Counted from the stretch's first letter, positions 7,812 through 15,381 are shown. The stretch: DNA of 36,894 bases from Sphingobium cyanobacteriorum (GCF_030580935.1 NZ_JAUQOM010000018.1:1-36894), one strand, 5' to 3'. Notes: generated by a model from the letters alone, not told the origin. Program-made: numbers and translations.

Positions 7812-8373
7812 AGTAACGACGTTCGATCGCCACAAACTTGAAATTTTCAATTGGCCTGAATTGATGCAGCACTTCGGGCCGCTGGCGCAGCTTTGTCTCG
7901 GGAGCGGCGAACTGTCCCGGCAATTGAAGCAGGAGGCCTTCATGCTTCTGAGCCTTGCGTCTGGGTGTCGGCATTGCCAGGCGCATGGCGGTTACGGCCT
8001 GCATCTCGAAGGCGCACCGGTCGAACGGATCCAGGCCTTGTGGGACTTCGAGCGATCAGACCAGTTCTCCGATGCTGAACGTGCGGTCTACTATTTCGCC
8101 CTGGCAGCCGGCTCTTCACCCAACGCGGCGACCCCTGATCACTATGCCGAACTACGCGAATATTACTCCGACAGCCAGATTACCGAGCTTCTCGGCGTGG
8201 TCGCGATGAGCGGATTTCTCAATCGCTACAGCGACACACTGGCGGTTGTGACCGATCAGGAATCGGTCGACTGGGCCTTGCAAACCCTTGGACCGGTGGG
8301 GTGGACCCAAGGCAAGCACATGGGCGCAGCTGTCGAGCAACGCGCTGGTTTTCCGCACATGCGCAAGGGCTGA
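7804..8373 (+). CDS. Carboxymuconolactone decarboxylase / AhpD-like protein
   Basis: A 189-residue all-helical protein of the CMD/AhpD family. The likely peroxidatic motif is SGCRHCQAHG, with Cys55, Cys58 and His61; the spacing from the second Cys to His is one residue shorter than in classical AhpD (CxxC-x3-H). Two blocks, before and after residue 95, form the usual duplicated helical pattern. It overlaps the preceding FAD oxidoreductase gene by eight bases and may act as its thiol partner, but no substrate can be assigned. A second AhpD-like protein with the classical spacing is encoded at 25702-26301. Confidence 0.83.
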   Translation: MPEVTTFDRHKLEIFNWPELMQHFGPLAQLCLGSGELSRQLKQEAFMLLSLASGCRHCQAHGGYGLHLEGAPVERIQALWDFERSDQFSDAERAVYYFALAAGSSPNAATPDHYAELREYYSDSQITELLGVVAMSGFLNRYSDTLAVVTDQESVDWALQTLGPVGWTQGKHMGAAVEQRAGFPHMRKG

Positions 8374-8487
8374 AAATGGAATCCCGCATAGCCGATGAGG
8401 ACGAGATGAGCGCCTGCGGTTCGCGCCGGATCGAAGGCTGCGCGTGTGCATGGCTCTCGCGGCGATGACCACGGAAGGCAGAACATC

Positions 8488-8697
8488 ATGCTGAAGGAAA
8501 TGATCAACAAAGCTGTGGCGTGGAATGCCCTGCGCGTCTCCTTATTCGTCGGCACCTGCCTCAATGCCATCAACCAGGGCAGTGCGATCTGGCATGGTTC
8601 TGGCGTCGAATGGGGAAAGGTCGTGCTCAACTATGTGGTCCCTTATCTGGTCGCGAGCTACAGCGCCGCCAAGGCGCGCAGGTCGATGGGCGTCTGA
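8488..8697 (+). CDS. nrtS: NrtS-type small membrane protein
   Basis: A 69-residue protein with two hydrophobic helices (about 14-30 and 40-58) linked by SAIWHGSGVEWGK. It matches small proteins annotated as nitrate/nitrite transporter NrtS. ATG 8488 has GGAAGG nine bases upstream. It ends directly before the ATG of an ECF sigma factor (TGA then ATG), so they are cotranscribed, which is an odd partner for a nitrate transporter. The transport role rests only on the family name. The 114 bases upstream hold no convincing gene. Confidence 0.7.
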   Translation: MLKEMINKAVAWNALRVSLFVGTCLNAINQGSAIWHGSGVEWGKVVLNYVVPYLVASYSAAKARRSMGV

Positions 8698-9303
8698 ATG
8701 GAGCAACTGACCCAGCCACACAGCGACTTTGCTTCCGCCGATCCGGTATTCATAGCCAGGGTCCGCGAAGACATGCTGCGCTTCGCACGCCAGCAGCTCG
8801 GCAACGACGACGAGGCGGAGGACGCAGTTCAGGAAGCACTCGCCGGCGCACTGAAGAATTCGGACAACTTCCGGGGCGAAGCCGCGCTCAAGACCTGGAT
8901 CATTGCCATCCTCAAGAACAAGATCGCCGACATTCTGCGCCAACGCCAGCGCCGCCCGATCAACGCGAGCCAATTGACGACGGAGGAACTGGACGGCCCA
9001 CTTCCCGCCGTGTTCGACCAGAAGGGCATGTGGCGCGACGCGACCCGGCCCGCGCGCTGGGAGGACCCCGAGGCCGATTTGCATTCGCGGCAATTTCTGG
9101 CCGTGTTCGACGCCTGCCTGGGCCGCCTGCCGCCGCAACAAGGGCGCGTATTCCTGATGCGCGAAGTTGTCGAACTGGACACTCCGGAAATCTGTTCGGA
9201 GCTCGGGCTGTCGGTCTCGAACGTGCATGTCATCCTGCACCGCGCGCGGCTCGGGCTGCGCGCCTGCCTGCAGGTTCACTGGCTTCAGGAGGAAGCGCGA
9301 TGA
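8698..9303 (+). CDS. ECF RNA polymerase sigma factor (second of the window)
   Basis: A 201-residue sigma-70 family protein. Region 2 covers about residues 20-85 (FARQQLGNDDEAEDAVQEA and LKTWIIAILKNKIADILR), and region 4 covers about 125-190 (LPPQQGRVFLMREVV and LGLSVSNVHVILHRARLGLR). An extended acidic linker of about 45 residues separates them. It starts at once after nrtS and overlaps by four bases the gene for a 68-residue zinc-finger protein, its probable anti-sigma. It is unrelated in its anti-sigma type to SigF/NrsF at 4598-5772. Its targets cannot be deduced here. Confidence 0.87.
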   Translation: MEQLTQPHSDFASADPVFIARVREDMLRFARQQLGNDDEAEDAVQEALAGALKNSDNFRGEAALKTWIIAILKNKIADILRQRQRRPINASQLTTEELDGPLPAVFDQKGMWRDATRPARWEDPEADLHSRQFLAVFDACLGRLPPQQGRVFLMREVVELDTPEICSELGLSVSNVHVILHRARLGLRACLQVHWLQEEAR

Positions 9304-9506
9304 TGTTGGACTGCCACGATGCAACCTTCCTCATGTCGCAGGGCCGTGAGCGCGAATTGACCTTTTCGGAACGCATGAAGCTGCGCCTCCATGTCGGCAT
9401 GTGCCGGGGCTGCGCGAATTTCGAGAAGCAACTGCCCCTGCTTGGTACGGCCGCTCGCCAGCTTGCTGCAGCCCCGGATCGCAAGCCGGATGGACAGGAT
9501 GTGTAA
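9300..9506 (+). CDS. zf-HC2 zinc-finger protein, probable anti-sigma
   Basis: A 68-residue protein with the zf-HC2/ZAS signature HVGMCRGC (H-x3-C-x2-C) in the middle and an upstream Cys and His in DCHDAT. It lacks a transmembrane helix, so it would be a soluble, short anti-sigma factor of the ZAS type. Its start overlaps the end of the ECF sigma gene by four bases, the usual coupled pair. Zinc thiols could sense disulfide or metal stress, in keeping with the mercury and copper genes around it, but this is an inference. Confidence 0.8.
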   Translation: MMLDCHDATFLMSQGRERELTFSERMKLRLHVGMCRGCANFEKQLPLLGTAARQLAAAPDRKPDGQDV

Positions 9507-9536
9507 GGACAAGGCGCATCCGGCGACAAAGGGACC

Positions 9537-11711
9537 ATGGCCTCCGCCGAAAGGAACCCTCAGTTGAAACGCCTTGTTCTGGTTCTTGTGCTGGCTTTAG
9601 CCCTGGCCGCGTGGTTCTTGCTGGACCTCGGGCAATATCTGACGCTCGACACCCTCAAGCAGCAGCAGCAGGCGATCGAGAGTTTCTACCAGGCCAACCC
9701 GCTGCTGGTGCTCGCCCTGTTCTTCGCGATTTACGTGATCCTGACCGCGCTTTCGGTTCCCGGAGCGGTCATCCTGACACTTGCTGCGGGAGCGATTTTC
9801 GGGGTGACGACCGGGACTCTGGTCGTGTCCTTCGCCTCGAGCATCGGCGCAACGCTGGCCTTCCTCGCCTCGCGTTACCTGTTCCACGATGCCGTCCAGA
9901 CGCGCTTCAGCGCGCGGTTGCGGCCGGTGAACGAAGGCGTGGCGCGCGACGGGGCGTTCTACCTGTTTTCGCTGCGTCTGGTCCCGGTCTTCCCGTTTTT
10001 CGCGGTCAATCTGCTCATGGGCCTGACCCCGATCCGGACCTGGACCTATTACTGGGTCAGCCAGGTCGGCATGCTTTTGGGCACCGTCGTCTATGTGAAT
10101 GCAGGCACTCAGCTGGCGCGGATCGAGGCGCTGTCCGATGCGGCCTCGCCGGGCCTGCTCGCCTCGTTTGCGGCGCTTGGGGCTCTGCCGTGGCTCGGAA
10201 AGTGGATCATGGCGGCCATCAAGCGCCGCCGCGTCTATGCCCGCTGGACGAGGCCCAGGCGGTTCGATCGCAACCTTGTGGTGATCGGTGCCGGTGCGGC
10301 CGGCCTCGTATCCTCGCTGATCGGGGCAACCGTTCGGGCCGAGGTCACGCTGGTCGAAGCCTCCAAGATGGGGGGCGATTGCCTCAACTATGGCTGCGTG
10401 CCCTCAAAAGCCCTGATCAAGTCGGCGCGGATTGCCGAAGCGATGCGCCATGCCGACCGCTATGGCCTGGAGGGCATCGACCCTCGCTTCAGCTTTAAGG
10501 CGGTGATGGGGCGCGTGCATGACATCATTGCCGCTGTCGAACCGCACGACAGTGTCGAGCGCTACACCGGCCTCGGCGTCGATGTGGTGAAGGGCTATGC
10601 GACGATCGTCGATCCCTGGACGGTCGAGATCGCGCGCGAGGACGGGACGAGCCAGCGGCTGACCACCCGTTCGATCATTATTGCCGCAGGCGCCGAACCG
10701 CTGGTTCCCGACCTCCCTGGCCTTGCCCATTCGGGCTATCTCACCAGCGACACTCTGTGGGAGGAGTTCGCTCGCCTCGACCAGATGCCCCGCCGCATTG
10801 TCGTGCTGGGCGGCGGCCCGATCGGTTCGGAGCTTAGCCAGGCCTTCGCACGGCTCGGCGCGGACGTGACCCAGGTCGAGCGCGGCGAGCGGCTGCTCCC
10901 GCGCGAGGACCGCGATGTATCGGACCTCGCGCGCACCGCGCAAGAGACGTCCGGCGTGAGAGTGCTGACCGGACACGAGGCCCTGCGCGTCGAGAACGCT
11001 GCGGAAAGGCAACTGGTCGTTTCGAGCGGCGACGAAGAGACTGCTATCGGATTTGACGCACTGATCGTGGCGGTGGGGCGCAAGGCGCGGCTCTCGGGCT
11101 ATGGGCTCGAGGAACTGGGCATCGAGACTGAGCGCACCGTGGTCACCGACGACTATCTCGCGACAATCTACCCCAACATCTATGCCGCCGGCGACGTCGC
11201 GGGTCCCTACCAGTTCACGCACACCGCAGCCCATCAGGCCTGGTTCGCCAGCGTGAACGCCCTGTTCGGCCAGTTCTGGCGCTTCAAGGCCGACTACCGG
11301 GTCATTCCCTGGACCACTTTCATTGACCCCGAAGTCGCCCGCGTCGGCCTCAACGAACAGGAAGCCGCCGAAAAAGGCGTACCTCATGAAGTCACAGTCT
11401 TTCCGATACACGAGCTTGACCGCGCGATCGCGGACAGTGCCACAACGGGTTTCGTCAAAGTGCTGACCCCGCCAGGCAAGGATCGCATCCTGGGCGCCAC
11501 CATAGTCGCTGATCATGCCGGCGAACTGCTTGCCGAATATGTGCTGGCGATGAAACACGGGCTTGGCCTGAACAAGATCATGGCGACGATCCACACCTAC
11601 CCAACCATGGCGGAGGCGAACAAATATGCCGCCGGGGAATGGAAGCGGAAGCATGCGCCCGAAGGCCTGCTCCGGCTGGTAGCGCGGTATCACGCTTGGC
11701 GGCGGGGGTAA
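9537..11711 (+). CDS. TVP38/TMEM64 (VTT) domain fused to FAD-dependent disulfide reductase
   Basis: A 724-residue fusion. Residues 1-225 are a VTT (DedA/TVP38) membrane domain with about five hydrophobic stretches and the LRLVPVFPFFAVNLLMG core. After a basic linker (KRRRVYARW) comes a complete class-I pyridine nucleotide-disulfide reductase: GAGAAGLVSS for FAD, the redox pair in GGDCLNYGCVPSK near residue 285, GGGPIGSELSQ for NAD(P), AAGDVAG, and a dimerisation domain ending with HTYPTMAEA. It is related to MerA and dihydrolipoamide dehydrogenase but has no C-terminal vicinal cysteines, so it is not a mercuric reductase. Similar fusions are known in proteobacteria, without a proven substrate. 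It converges on merR with a 15-base gap. Confidence 0.87.
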   Translation: MASAERNPQLKRLVLVLVLALALAAWFLLDLGQYLTLDTLKQQQQAIESFYQANPLLVLALFFAIYVILTALSVPGAVILTLAAGAIFGVTTGTLVVSFASSIGATLAFLASRYLFHDAVQTRFSARLRPVNEGVARDGAFYLFSLRLVPVFPFFAVNLLMGLTPIRTWTYYWVSQVGMLLGTVVYVNAGTQLARIEALSDAASPGLLASFAALGALPWLGKWIMAAIKRRRVYARWTRPRRFDRNLVVIGAGAAGLVSSLIGATVRAEVTLVEASKMGGDCLNYGCVPSKALIKSARIAEAMRHADRYGLEGIDPRFSFKAVMGRVHDIIAAVEPHDSVERYTGLGVDVVKGYATIVDPWTVEIAREDGTSQRLTTRSIIIAAGAEPLVPDLPGLAHSGYLTSDTLWEEFARLDQMPRRIVVLGGGPIGSELSQAFARLGADVTQVERGERLLPREDRDVSDLARTAQETSGVRVLTGHEALRVENAAERQLVVSSGDEETAIGFDALIVAVGRKARLSGYGLEELGIETERTVVTDDYLATIYPNIYAAGDVAGPYQFTHTAAHQAWFASVNALFGQFWRFKADYRVIPWTTFIDPEVARVGLNEQEAAEKGVPHEVTVFPIHELDRAIADSATTGFVKVLTPPGKDRILGATIVADHAGELLAEYVLAMKHGLGLNKIMATIHTYPTMAEANKYAAGEWKRKHAPEGLLRLVARYHAWRRG

Positions 11712-11726
11712 GACTTGCAACCACGA

Positions 11727-12134
11727 TCAATGTCGATTGAGAGCATCGATGATCGGACAGTCAGGGACATTCTTGCCCGAGCATTCCGCCAAGGTTGCCG
11801 CCAGGATCGCTTCAATGCGCTGCAGTTCGTTAATACGGCGGTGCACATCATCAAGGTGGGTCTTGGTTCGTGCCATGACTTCGCCGCAGGTTTGCGTTCC
11901 TGTGTCCGTTAGCGAGAGCAGGGACCGCACTTCTTCCATCGCAAATCCAAGGGCGCGCGCGCGCAGGATGAACTGCAACCGTTGCACCAGTTCTGACGAA
12001 TAGATCCGGTAGCCATTGGCGCTGCGCGGCGGCGCGGGCAGCAATCCGACCTTTTCGTAATAGCGGACAGTTTCGAGATTGCAGCCGGTTTTCCAGGCGA
12101 GCTGGGCACGCAGAATGCCGCCTTGCGGTTTCAT
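11727..12134 (-). CDS. merR: MerR-family mercury-type regulator
   Basis: A 135-residue MerR protein. The N-terminal winged helix carries CNLETVRYYEKVGLLPAPPRSANGYRIY. A long dimerisation helix follows, then the metal-binding loop with Cys in QTCGEV and the pair in ECSGKNVPDCP. These three correspond to the mercury-binding cysteines of Tn21-type MerR, but the last two are eight residues apart instead of nine. It is divergent from merTPA and should bind the operator at 12152-12166. The start was set at ATG 12134 (MKPQGG); the open frame reaches further upstream, but that part lies over the promoter. Confidence 0.9.
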   Translation of the reverse strand: MKPQGGILRAQLAWKTGCNLETVRYYEKVGLLPAPPRSANGYRIYSSELVQRLQFILRARALGFAMEEVRSLLSLTDTGTQTCGEVMARTKTHLDDVHRRINELQRIEAILAATLAECSGKNVPDCPIIDALNRH

Positions 12135-12145
12135 GAAATTACCTC

Positions 12146-12176
12146 TTGAGCCTGTAGTCACTACAGAGCTTACACT
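12146..12176 (+). promoter_or_regulatory. mer operator-promoter with 19-bp spacer
   Basis: The -35 is TTGAGC (12146-12151) and the -10 is TACACT (12171-12176), separated by exactly 19 bases. The spacer holds the perfect dyad CTGTAG-TCA-CTACAG (12152-12166). An over-long spacer with the dyad between the hexamers is the hallmark of MerR-activated promoters, where bound metal causes the regulator to untwist the DNA. It points toward merTPA. Confidence 0.9.
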
Positions 12177-12210
12177 GCGAATCACCAAGTCGAAAGAAAG
12201 GATTTATGCC

Positions 12211-12606
12211 GTGGCCTCAACGCCTGAGCAGGGACACCCCGCCACTCCTAAACCTGCGAAGGGCGAGCGGACGAACTGGCTCGCCGCGAGCGCCCTGATT
12301 GGCGCGGGGCTGGCCTCGGCCTGCTGTGTCGTGCCGTTGCTGCTCGTCACACTTGGCATTTCCGGCGCGTGGATTGCCAATCTGACGGCACTCGAACCAT
12401 ACAAGCCCTATGTCGCTGCAGTGACTCTCACGCTGCTCGGGTTTGGCTTTTGGCATGTCTATTTTAAGCCGAAGCCCCCGTGCGAGGACGGTTCTCGCTG
12501 CGCCCGGCCGCAATCGGCGCGCACCACCAAAGCACTGCTGTGGCTGGGACTGGCCATCGTCATCCTCGCGCTCACCATCGGTTGGTGGGCTCCCTGGTTC
12601 TACTGA
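12211..12606 (+). CDS. merT: MerT mercuric ion transporter
   Basis: A 131-residue inner-membrane protein with three hydrophobic segments (about residues 28-48, 55-75 and 108-128). The vicinal cysteines in the first helix (ASACCVVPLL) and the second pair in the cytoplasmic loop (PPCEDGSRC) are the mercury-relay cysteines of MerT. The start is GTG 12211, with GAAAGAAAGGA ending eight bases upstream; the ATG at 12206 is out of frame. It is the first gene of the mer operon, followed by merP after 12 bases. It passes Hg(II) from MerP to MerA in the cytoplasm. Confidence 0.92.
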   Translation: MASTPEQGHPATPKPAKGERTNWLAASALIGAGLASACCVVPLLLVTLGISGAWIANLTALEPYKPYVAAVTLTLLGFGFWHVYFKPKPPCEDGSRCARPQSARTTKALLWLGLAIVILALTIGWWAPWFY

Positions 12607-12618
12607 AAGGAAACACCC

Positions 12619-12945
12619 ATGAAAAAGACTTTGCTCATCGGGCTGGCCGTGATCGCAGTGGCAGGCGGCGGGGTCGCATTTGCACTTGGCGGCACGATCC
12701 AGAGCCGGCCAGCGGCAATAGGCGCGCAAGCGCAAACTACCTTCGCAATCGAGAGCATGACCTGCGCCACCTGCCCGATCACAGTGCGCAAGGCGATGGA
12801 AGGTGTGGCCGGGGTGAGCGCAGTCAGCGTTGACTTCAACGCCAAGACCGCACGGGCGACCTATGATCCCCGCCGAACCAATGTGGGGGCAATCGTCGCG
12901 GCATCGACCAACGCAGGCTATCCGGCGCACGCTGTTCAAAACTGA
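12619..12945 (+). CDS. merP: MerP periplasmic mercury-binding protein
   Basis: A 108-residue protein. An N-terminal signal or anchor helix (residues 1-24) precedes one heavy-metal-associated domain with the metal site SMTCATCPITV near residue 50 (CxxC) and the family tail GYPAHAV. It collects Hg(II) in the periplasm and hands it to MerT. It sits 12 bases after merT; the 41 bases between it and merA contain a strong hairpin. Confidence 0.92.
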   Translation: MKKTLLIGLAVIAVAGGGVAFALGGTIQSRPAAIGAQAQTTFAIESMTCATCPITVRKAMEGVAGVSAVSVDFNAKTARATYDPRRTNVGAIVAASTNAGYPAHAVQN

Positions 12946-12950
12946 AAGCA

Positions 12951-12971
12951 TCTGACGCCCTTGGCGTCAGA
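12951..12971 (+). terminator. Intra-operon hairpin between merP and merA
   Basis: Nine-base perfect arms (TCTGACGCC / GGCGTCAGA) with a three-base loop, directly after the merP stop and followed by a run of A, not T. It is not a classical terminator on the plus strand. It may protect the merTP message from 3' decay or reduce merA expression, as intercistronic hairpins often do; this is an inference. Confidence 0.5.
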
Positions 12972-12986
12972 AAAAGGTGACATTTG

Positions 12987-14444
12987 ATGACCGACTGTTG
13001 CAACCGGACTTCGCTGGATGGATTTGATGTGGCCGTTGTCGGCGCAGGCTCTGCGGGCTTCTCCGCCGCGATCACCGCTGCGGAGCTGGGTGCGAAAGTC
13101 GCGTTGATCGGCCACGGAATGATCGGCGGCACCTGCGTCAATGTCGGCTGCGTCCCCTCCAAGACGCTGATCCGCGCAGCGGAAGCGGTGCATGGCGGCA
13201 CGGCTGCACGGCGTTTTCCAGGGCTTGGCGGCAGCGTGCACCTTGATGACTGGAGCGCACTTGCCGCGTCGAAAGACGCACTGGTTGGTGAACTTCGCCA
13301 GAAGAAATATGTCGATCTTCTGCCCGCCTATGCAGGGGTGAGCTATATCGAAGGAATGGTGCGGTTAGCCGGGAGCGAACTGCTGGTCGATGATGCGCCG
13401 ATGCAGGCCGGCAAGGTGATCCTTGCGACGGGCGCGCGCGCCGCCGTGCCGCCGATACCGGGGCTGGACGATGTGCCTTACCTGACCAGCACTTCGGCTC
13501 TGGCACTTGAGCATCTGCCCAAGTCGCTGCTGGTGATCGGCGGCGGCGTGATCGGGGTGGAGCTGGGGCAGATGTTTGCGCGCCTGGGTGTTGCTATCAC
13601 GATCTGCTGCCGCAGCCGCCTGCTGCCCGAAATGGACCTGGAAATCAGCGCCGCTCTGCAAAGCTATCTTGAAGCCGAGGGTGTAAGGGTGTGTGCGGGG
13701 ATCGGTTATCGGCGGATCGAGCAGACCGATGGCGGCGTGGTGCTGACCTGCGAAGCCTTGTCGTGCGATGACGAAGGCCAATGTGATACGGTTGCAACGG
13801 CACAAACGATCAGGGCGGAAAAGGTGCTCATCGCCACCGGACGGCGGCCCAACAGCGATGGGCTGGGGCTGGGTGAGCGCGGCATATCGCTTGGCCGGGG
13901 CGGCGGAATCATCGTTGACGACTATCTCGAAACGTCCGTCCCCGGCATTTACGCAGCGGGCGATGTCACGGGCCGGGACCAGTTTGTCTATATGGCCGCT
14001 TATGGCGCGAAGCTGGCTGCGCGCAATGCGATCGAAGGCAATCAGCACCGCTACGACAATAGCGCCATGCCGGCGGTGGTGTTCACCGATCCGCAGGTCG
14101 CCACCGTCGGTCTGACCGAAACGGCAGCGCGAGTACTAGGAATGGATGTTAAGGTGTCGCTCCTGCCGCTCGATGCTGTGCCACGGGCGTTAGCCGCACG
14201 CGACACGCGCGGCCTCATCAAGCTGGTCGCTGACAATGGAACCGACCGATTGCTGGGCGGCCAGATCTTGGCGCCCGAAGGCGCGGATGCGATCCAGACA
14301 CTGGTGCTGGCACTCAAGCACGCCATGACGGCAGCCGAGCTTGGCGCTACCATCTTTCCCTATCTTACCACGGTGGAAAGCCTGAAACTCGCCGCACAGA
14401 CGTTTGACAAGGACATAGCAAAGCTGTCCTGCTGCGCGGGTTAA
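12987..14444 (+). CDS. merA: MerA mercury(II) reductase
   Basis: A 485-residue flavoprotein that reduces Hg(II) to volatile Hg(0) with NADPH. FAD motif VGAGSAGFSAA is at 18-28, the active-site pair is Cys50/Cys55 in GGTCVNVGCVPSK, the NADPH motif IGGGVIGVELG is near 185, and AAGDVTG is near 325. The C-terminal vicinal pair Cys482/Cys483 (LSCCAG) that receives mercury is present, which separates it from the disulfide reductases and from the fusion at 9537. The N-terminal MerP-like domain of long MerA forms is absent; instead a Cys4-Cys5 pair opens the protein. ATG 12987 is chosen over TTG 12984. Third gene of the operon. Confidence 0.95.
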   Translation: MTDCCNRTSLDGFDVAVVGAGSAGFSAAITAAELGAKVALIGHGMIGGTCVNVGCVPSKTLIRAAEAVHGGTAARRFPGLGGSVHLDDWSALAASKDALVGELRQKKYVDLLPAYAGVSYIEGMVRLAGSELLVDDAPMQAGKVILATGARAAVPPIPGLDDVPYLTSTSALALEHLPKSLLVIGGGVIGVELGQMFARLGVAITICCRSRLLPEMDLEISAALQSYLEAEGVRVCAGIGYRRIEQTDGGVVLTCEALSCDDEGQCDTVATAQTIRAEKVLIATGRRPNSDGLGLGERGISLGRGGGIIVDDYLETSVPGIYAAGDVTGRDQFVYMAAYGAKLAARNAIEGNQHRYDNSAMPAVVFTDPQVATVGLTETAARVLGMDVKVSLLPLDAVPRALAARDTRGLIKLVADNGTDRLLGGQILAPEGADAIQTLVLALKHAMTAAELGATIFPYLTTVESLKLAAQTFDKDIAKLSCCAG

Positions 14445-14550
14445 AGGAAGAGTCCAAGAATTCACATTCGCAAGGACACATGCATCGACCGATGTGTACG
14501 CAGGTACCTTCAGTCCGGGCCGACCTGTCGAGCTGCAGGACAGATCGGAT

Positions 14551-14576
14551 GTAACCCTCATCGGCATTCAGACGAA
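14551..14576 (+). promoter_or_regulatory. Sigma-F-type promoter ahead of a small membrane ORF
   Basis: Exact GTAACC (14551-14556), 16 bases, CGAA (14573-14576). Nine bases after CGAA comes ATG 14586, so a transcript starting at the expected place would be leaderless or almost so. Confidence 0.75.
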
Positions 14577-14585
14577 CTACCGATT

Positions 14586-14813
14586 ATGAGCAACAGATGG
14601 ACAAAGCGCGCAAGCCGCAATCTTCGGGGGATTACTGAACTCGGGGCCAGTCGCATGCTCGCGCTTGGGTTTGTTGCAATTGGTGCGACATCGGCATTTG
14701 CATGGTTGCGGGGCGAAACCGGCAGCGCCGCCTTTGCAGCAAGCGGAGCCTCCATGGTTGCCATCCTATTGCTGCTGCCGCTGCGCTGCCAGCTTGACCC
14801 TTGTCAGCGATGA
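14586..14813 (+). CDS. Small membrane protein, probably sigma-F controlled
   Basis: A 75-residue protein of no family I recognise. A basic N terminus (RWTKRASRNLR) precedes two hydrophobic segments (about 24-40 and 46-66). The C terminus is RCQLDPCQR with two cysteines four residues apart, which could bind metal on one side of the membrane. ATG 14586 has no ribosome site but coincides with the predicted start of transcription from the promoter at 14551; a later start at ATG 14655 would remove the basic part. The next sigma-F-type promoter begins 36 bases after its stop. The 106 bases between merA and the promoter hold nothing recognisable. Confidence 0.55.
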   Translation: MSNRWTKRASRNLRGITELGASRMLALGFVAIGATSAFAWLRGETGSAAFAASGASMVAILLLLPLRCQLDPCQR

Positions 14814-14849
14814 GTTTGCTGTGTGCAGTTTGAAGCCTGCTGTCATGCT

Positions 14850-14875
14850 GTAACCTTTGAGGCACTTCGAACGAA
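14850..14875 (+). promoter_or_regulatory. Sigma-F-type promoter of the thioredoxin/CcdA unit
   Basis: Exact GTAACC (14850-14855), 16 bases, CGAA (14872-14875), 116 bases upstream of the thioredoxin ATG. Again an ATG (14885) follows CGAA after exactly nine bases. The downstream genes are thioredoxin, ccdA, a peroxiredoxin-like gene and a GDCCVxC gene. Confidence 0.8.
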
Positions 14876-14884
14876 CCTCACCGT

Positions 14885-15004
14885 ATGAACCGACTGCTTT
14901 CATTACAGATGGCGCTTTGTGTCGTGGTCGATTTTAAGCGCCGCCCGCCGGTTCCCCGTACCGATCCGATCCTGACCCCGAAAGGACCGCCATGTTCCGT
15001 CTGA
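14885..15004 (+). CDS. Possible leaderless small ORF before the thioredoxin gene
   Basis: A 39-codon ORF beginning MNRLLSLQMALCVVVDF, which then becomes basic and Pro-rich and ends PPCSV. It begins exactly at the predicted transcription start of the promoter at 14850, has no ribosome site and overlaps the thioredoxin start by 13 bases. It could be a leader peptide or no gene at all. The only support is its position, which copies that of the ORF at 14586. Confidence 0.25.
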   Translation: MNRLLSLQMALCVVVDFKRRPPVPRTDPILTPKGPPCSV

Positions 15005-15381
15005 TCAAGAATTTCTTCGCCATGCTAGCCATGCTGGTAGCCGTGCCTGCTTTGGCCAATCCTGGCTGGACTACCTATTCGCCCGATGCCTTTTCCAGGG
15101 CACAGGCATCGGGAAAAACCATCGTTGTCGATGTTCACGCGACCTGGTGTCCGACATGCCGTGCGCAAGAGCCCATTCTGGACGCACTTCGCAGCGAACC
15201 ACGACTGAAGAATGCGATCTTCGTAAAAGTGGATTTTGACACCGAAAAGGCCTTCTTGCGGCAACATCGCATCCCACGTCAGTCGACGGTCCTGGTCTTC
15301 AAGGGGACGCGCGAAACAGCCCGTTCCATTGCCGAAACGAGGCCAGAGCAGCTGCGCGCGGCCGTGCTAGGCGGCGTCTGA
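14992..15381 (+). CDS. Exported thioredoxin-fold protein
   Basis: A 129-residue protein with a signal peptide (residues 1-22, cleavage near ALAN) and a thioredoxin domain with active site WCPTC (Cys53, Cys56). Where thioredoxins normally have a cis-proline before the next strand, this one reads RQSTVLVFKG, with Ser in its place. ATG 14992 has GAAAGGA upstream. It is followed after five bases by ccdA, so it is probably a periplasmic thiol reductant supplied with electrons by CcdA, for example to keep metal-binding cysteines reduced. A paralogue of equal length is at 19216-19605. Confidence 0.88.
   Translation: MFRLIKNFFAMLAMLVAVPALANPGWTTYSPDAFSRAQASGKTIVVDVHATWCPTCRAQEPILDALRSEPRLKNAIFVKVDFDTEKAFLRQHRIPRQSTVLVFKGTRETARSIAETRPEQLRAAVLGGV

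Noticed and set aside
8376..8468. A 30-codon ORF with GCACAW near its end between the AhpD-like gene and nrtS
   Set aside because: It has no ribosome site, promoter motif or family resemblance; too short to support.
9537..11711. A second mercuric reductase
   Set aside because: The C-terminal vicinal cysteines needed to receive mercury are absent, and the protein carries a VTT membrane domain instead.
10404..11720. A 438-codon minus-strand ORF
   Set aside because: It lies fully antisense to the flavoprotein fusion, shows no family motif and reflects the high GC third positions of the real gene.
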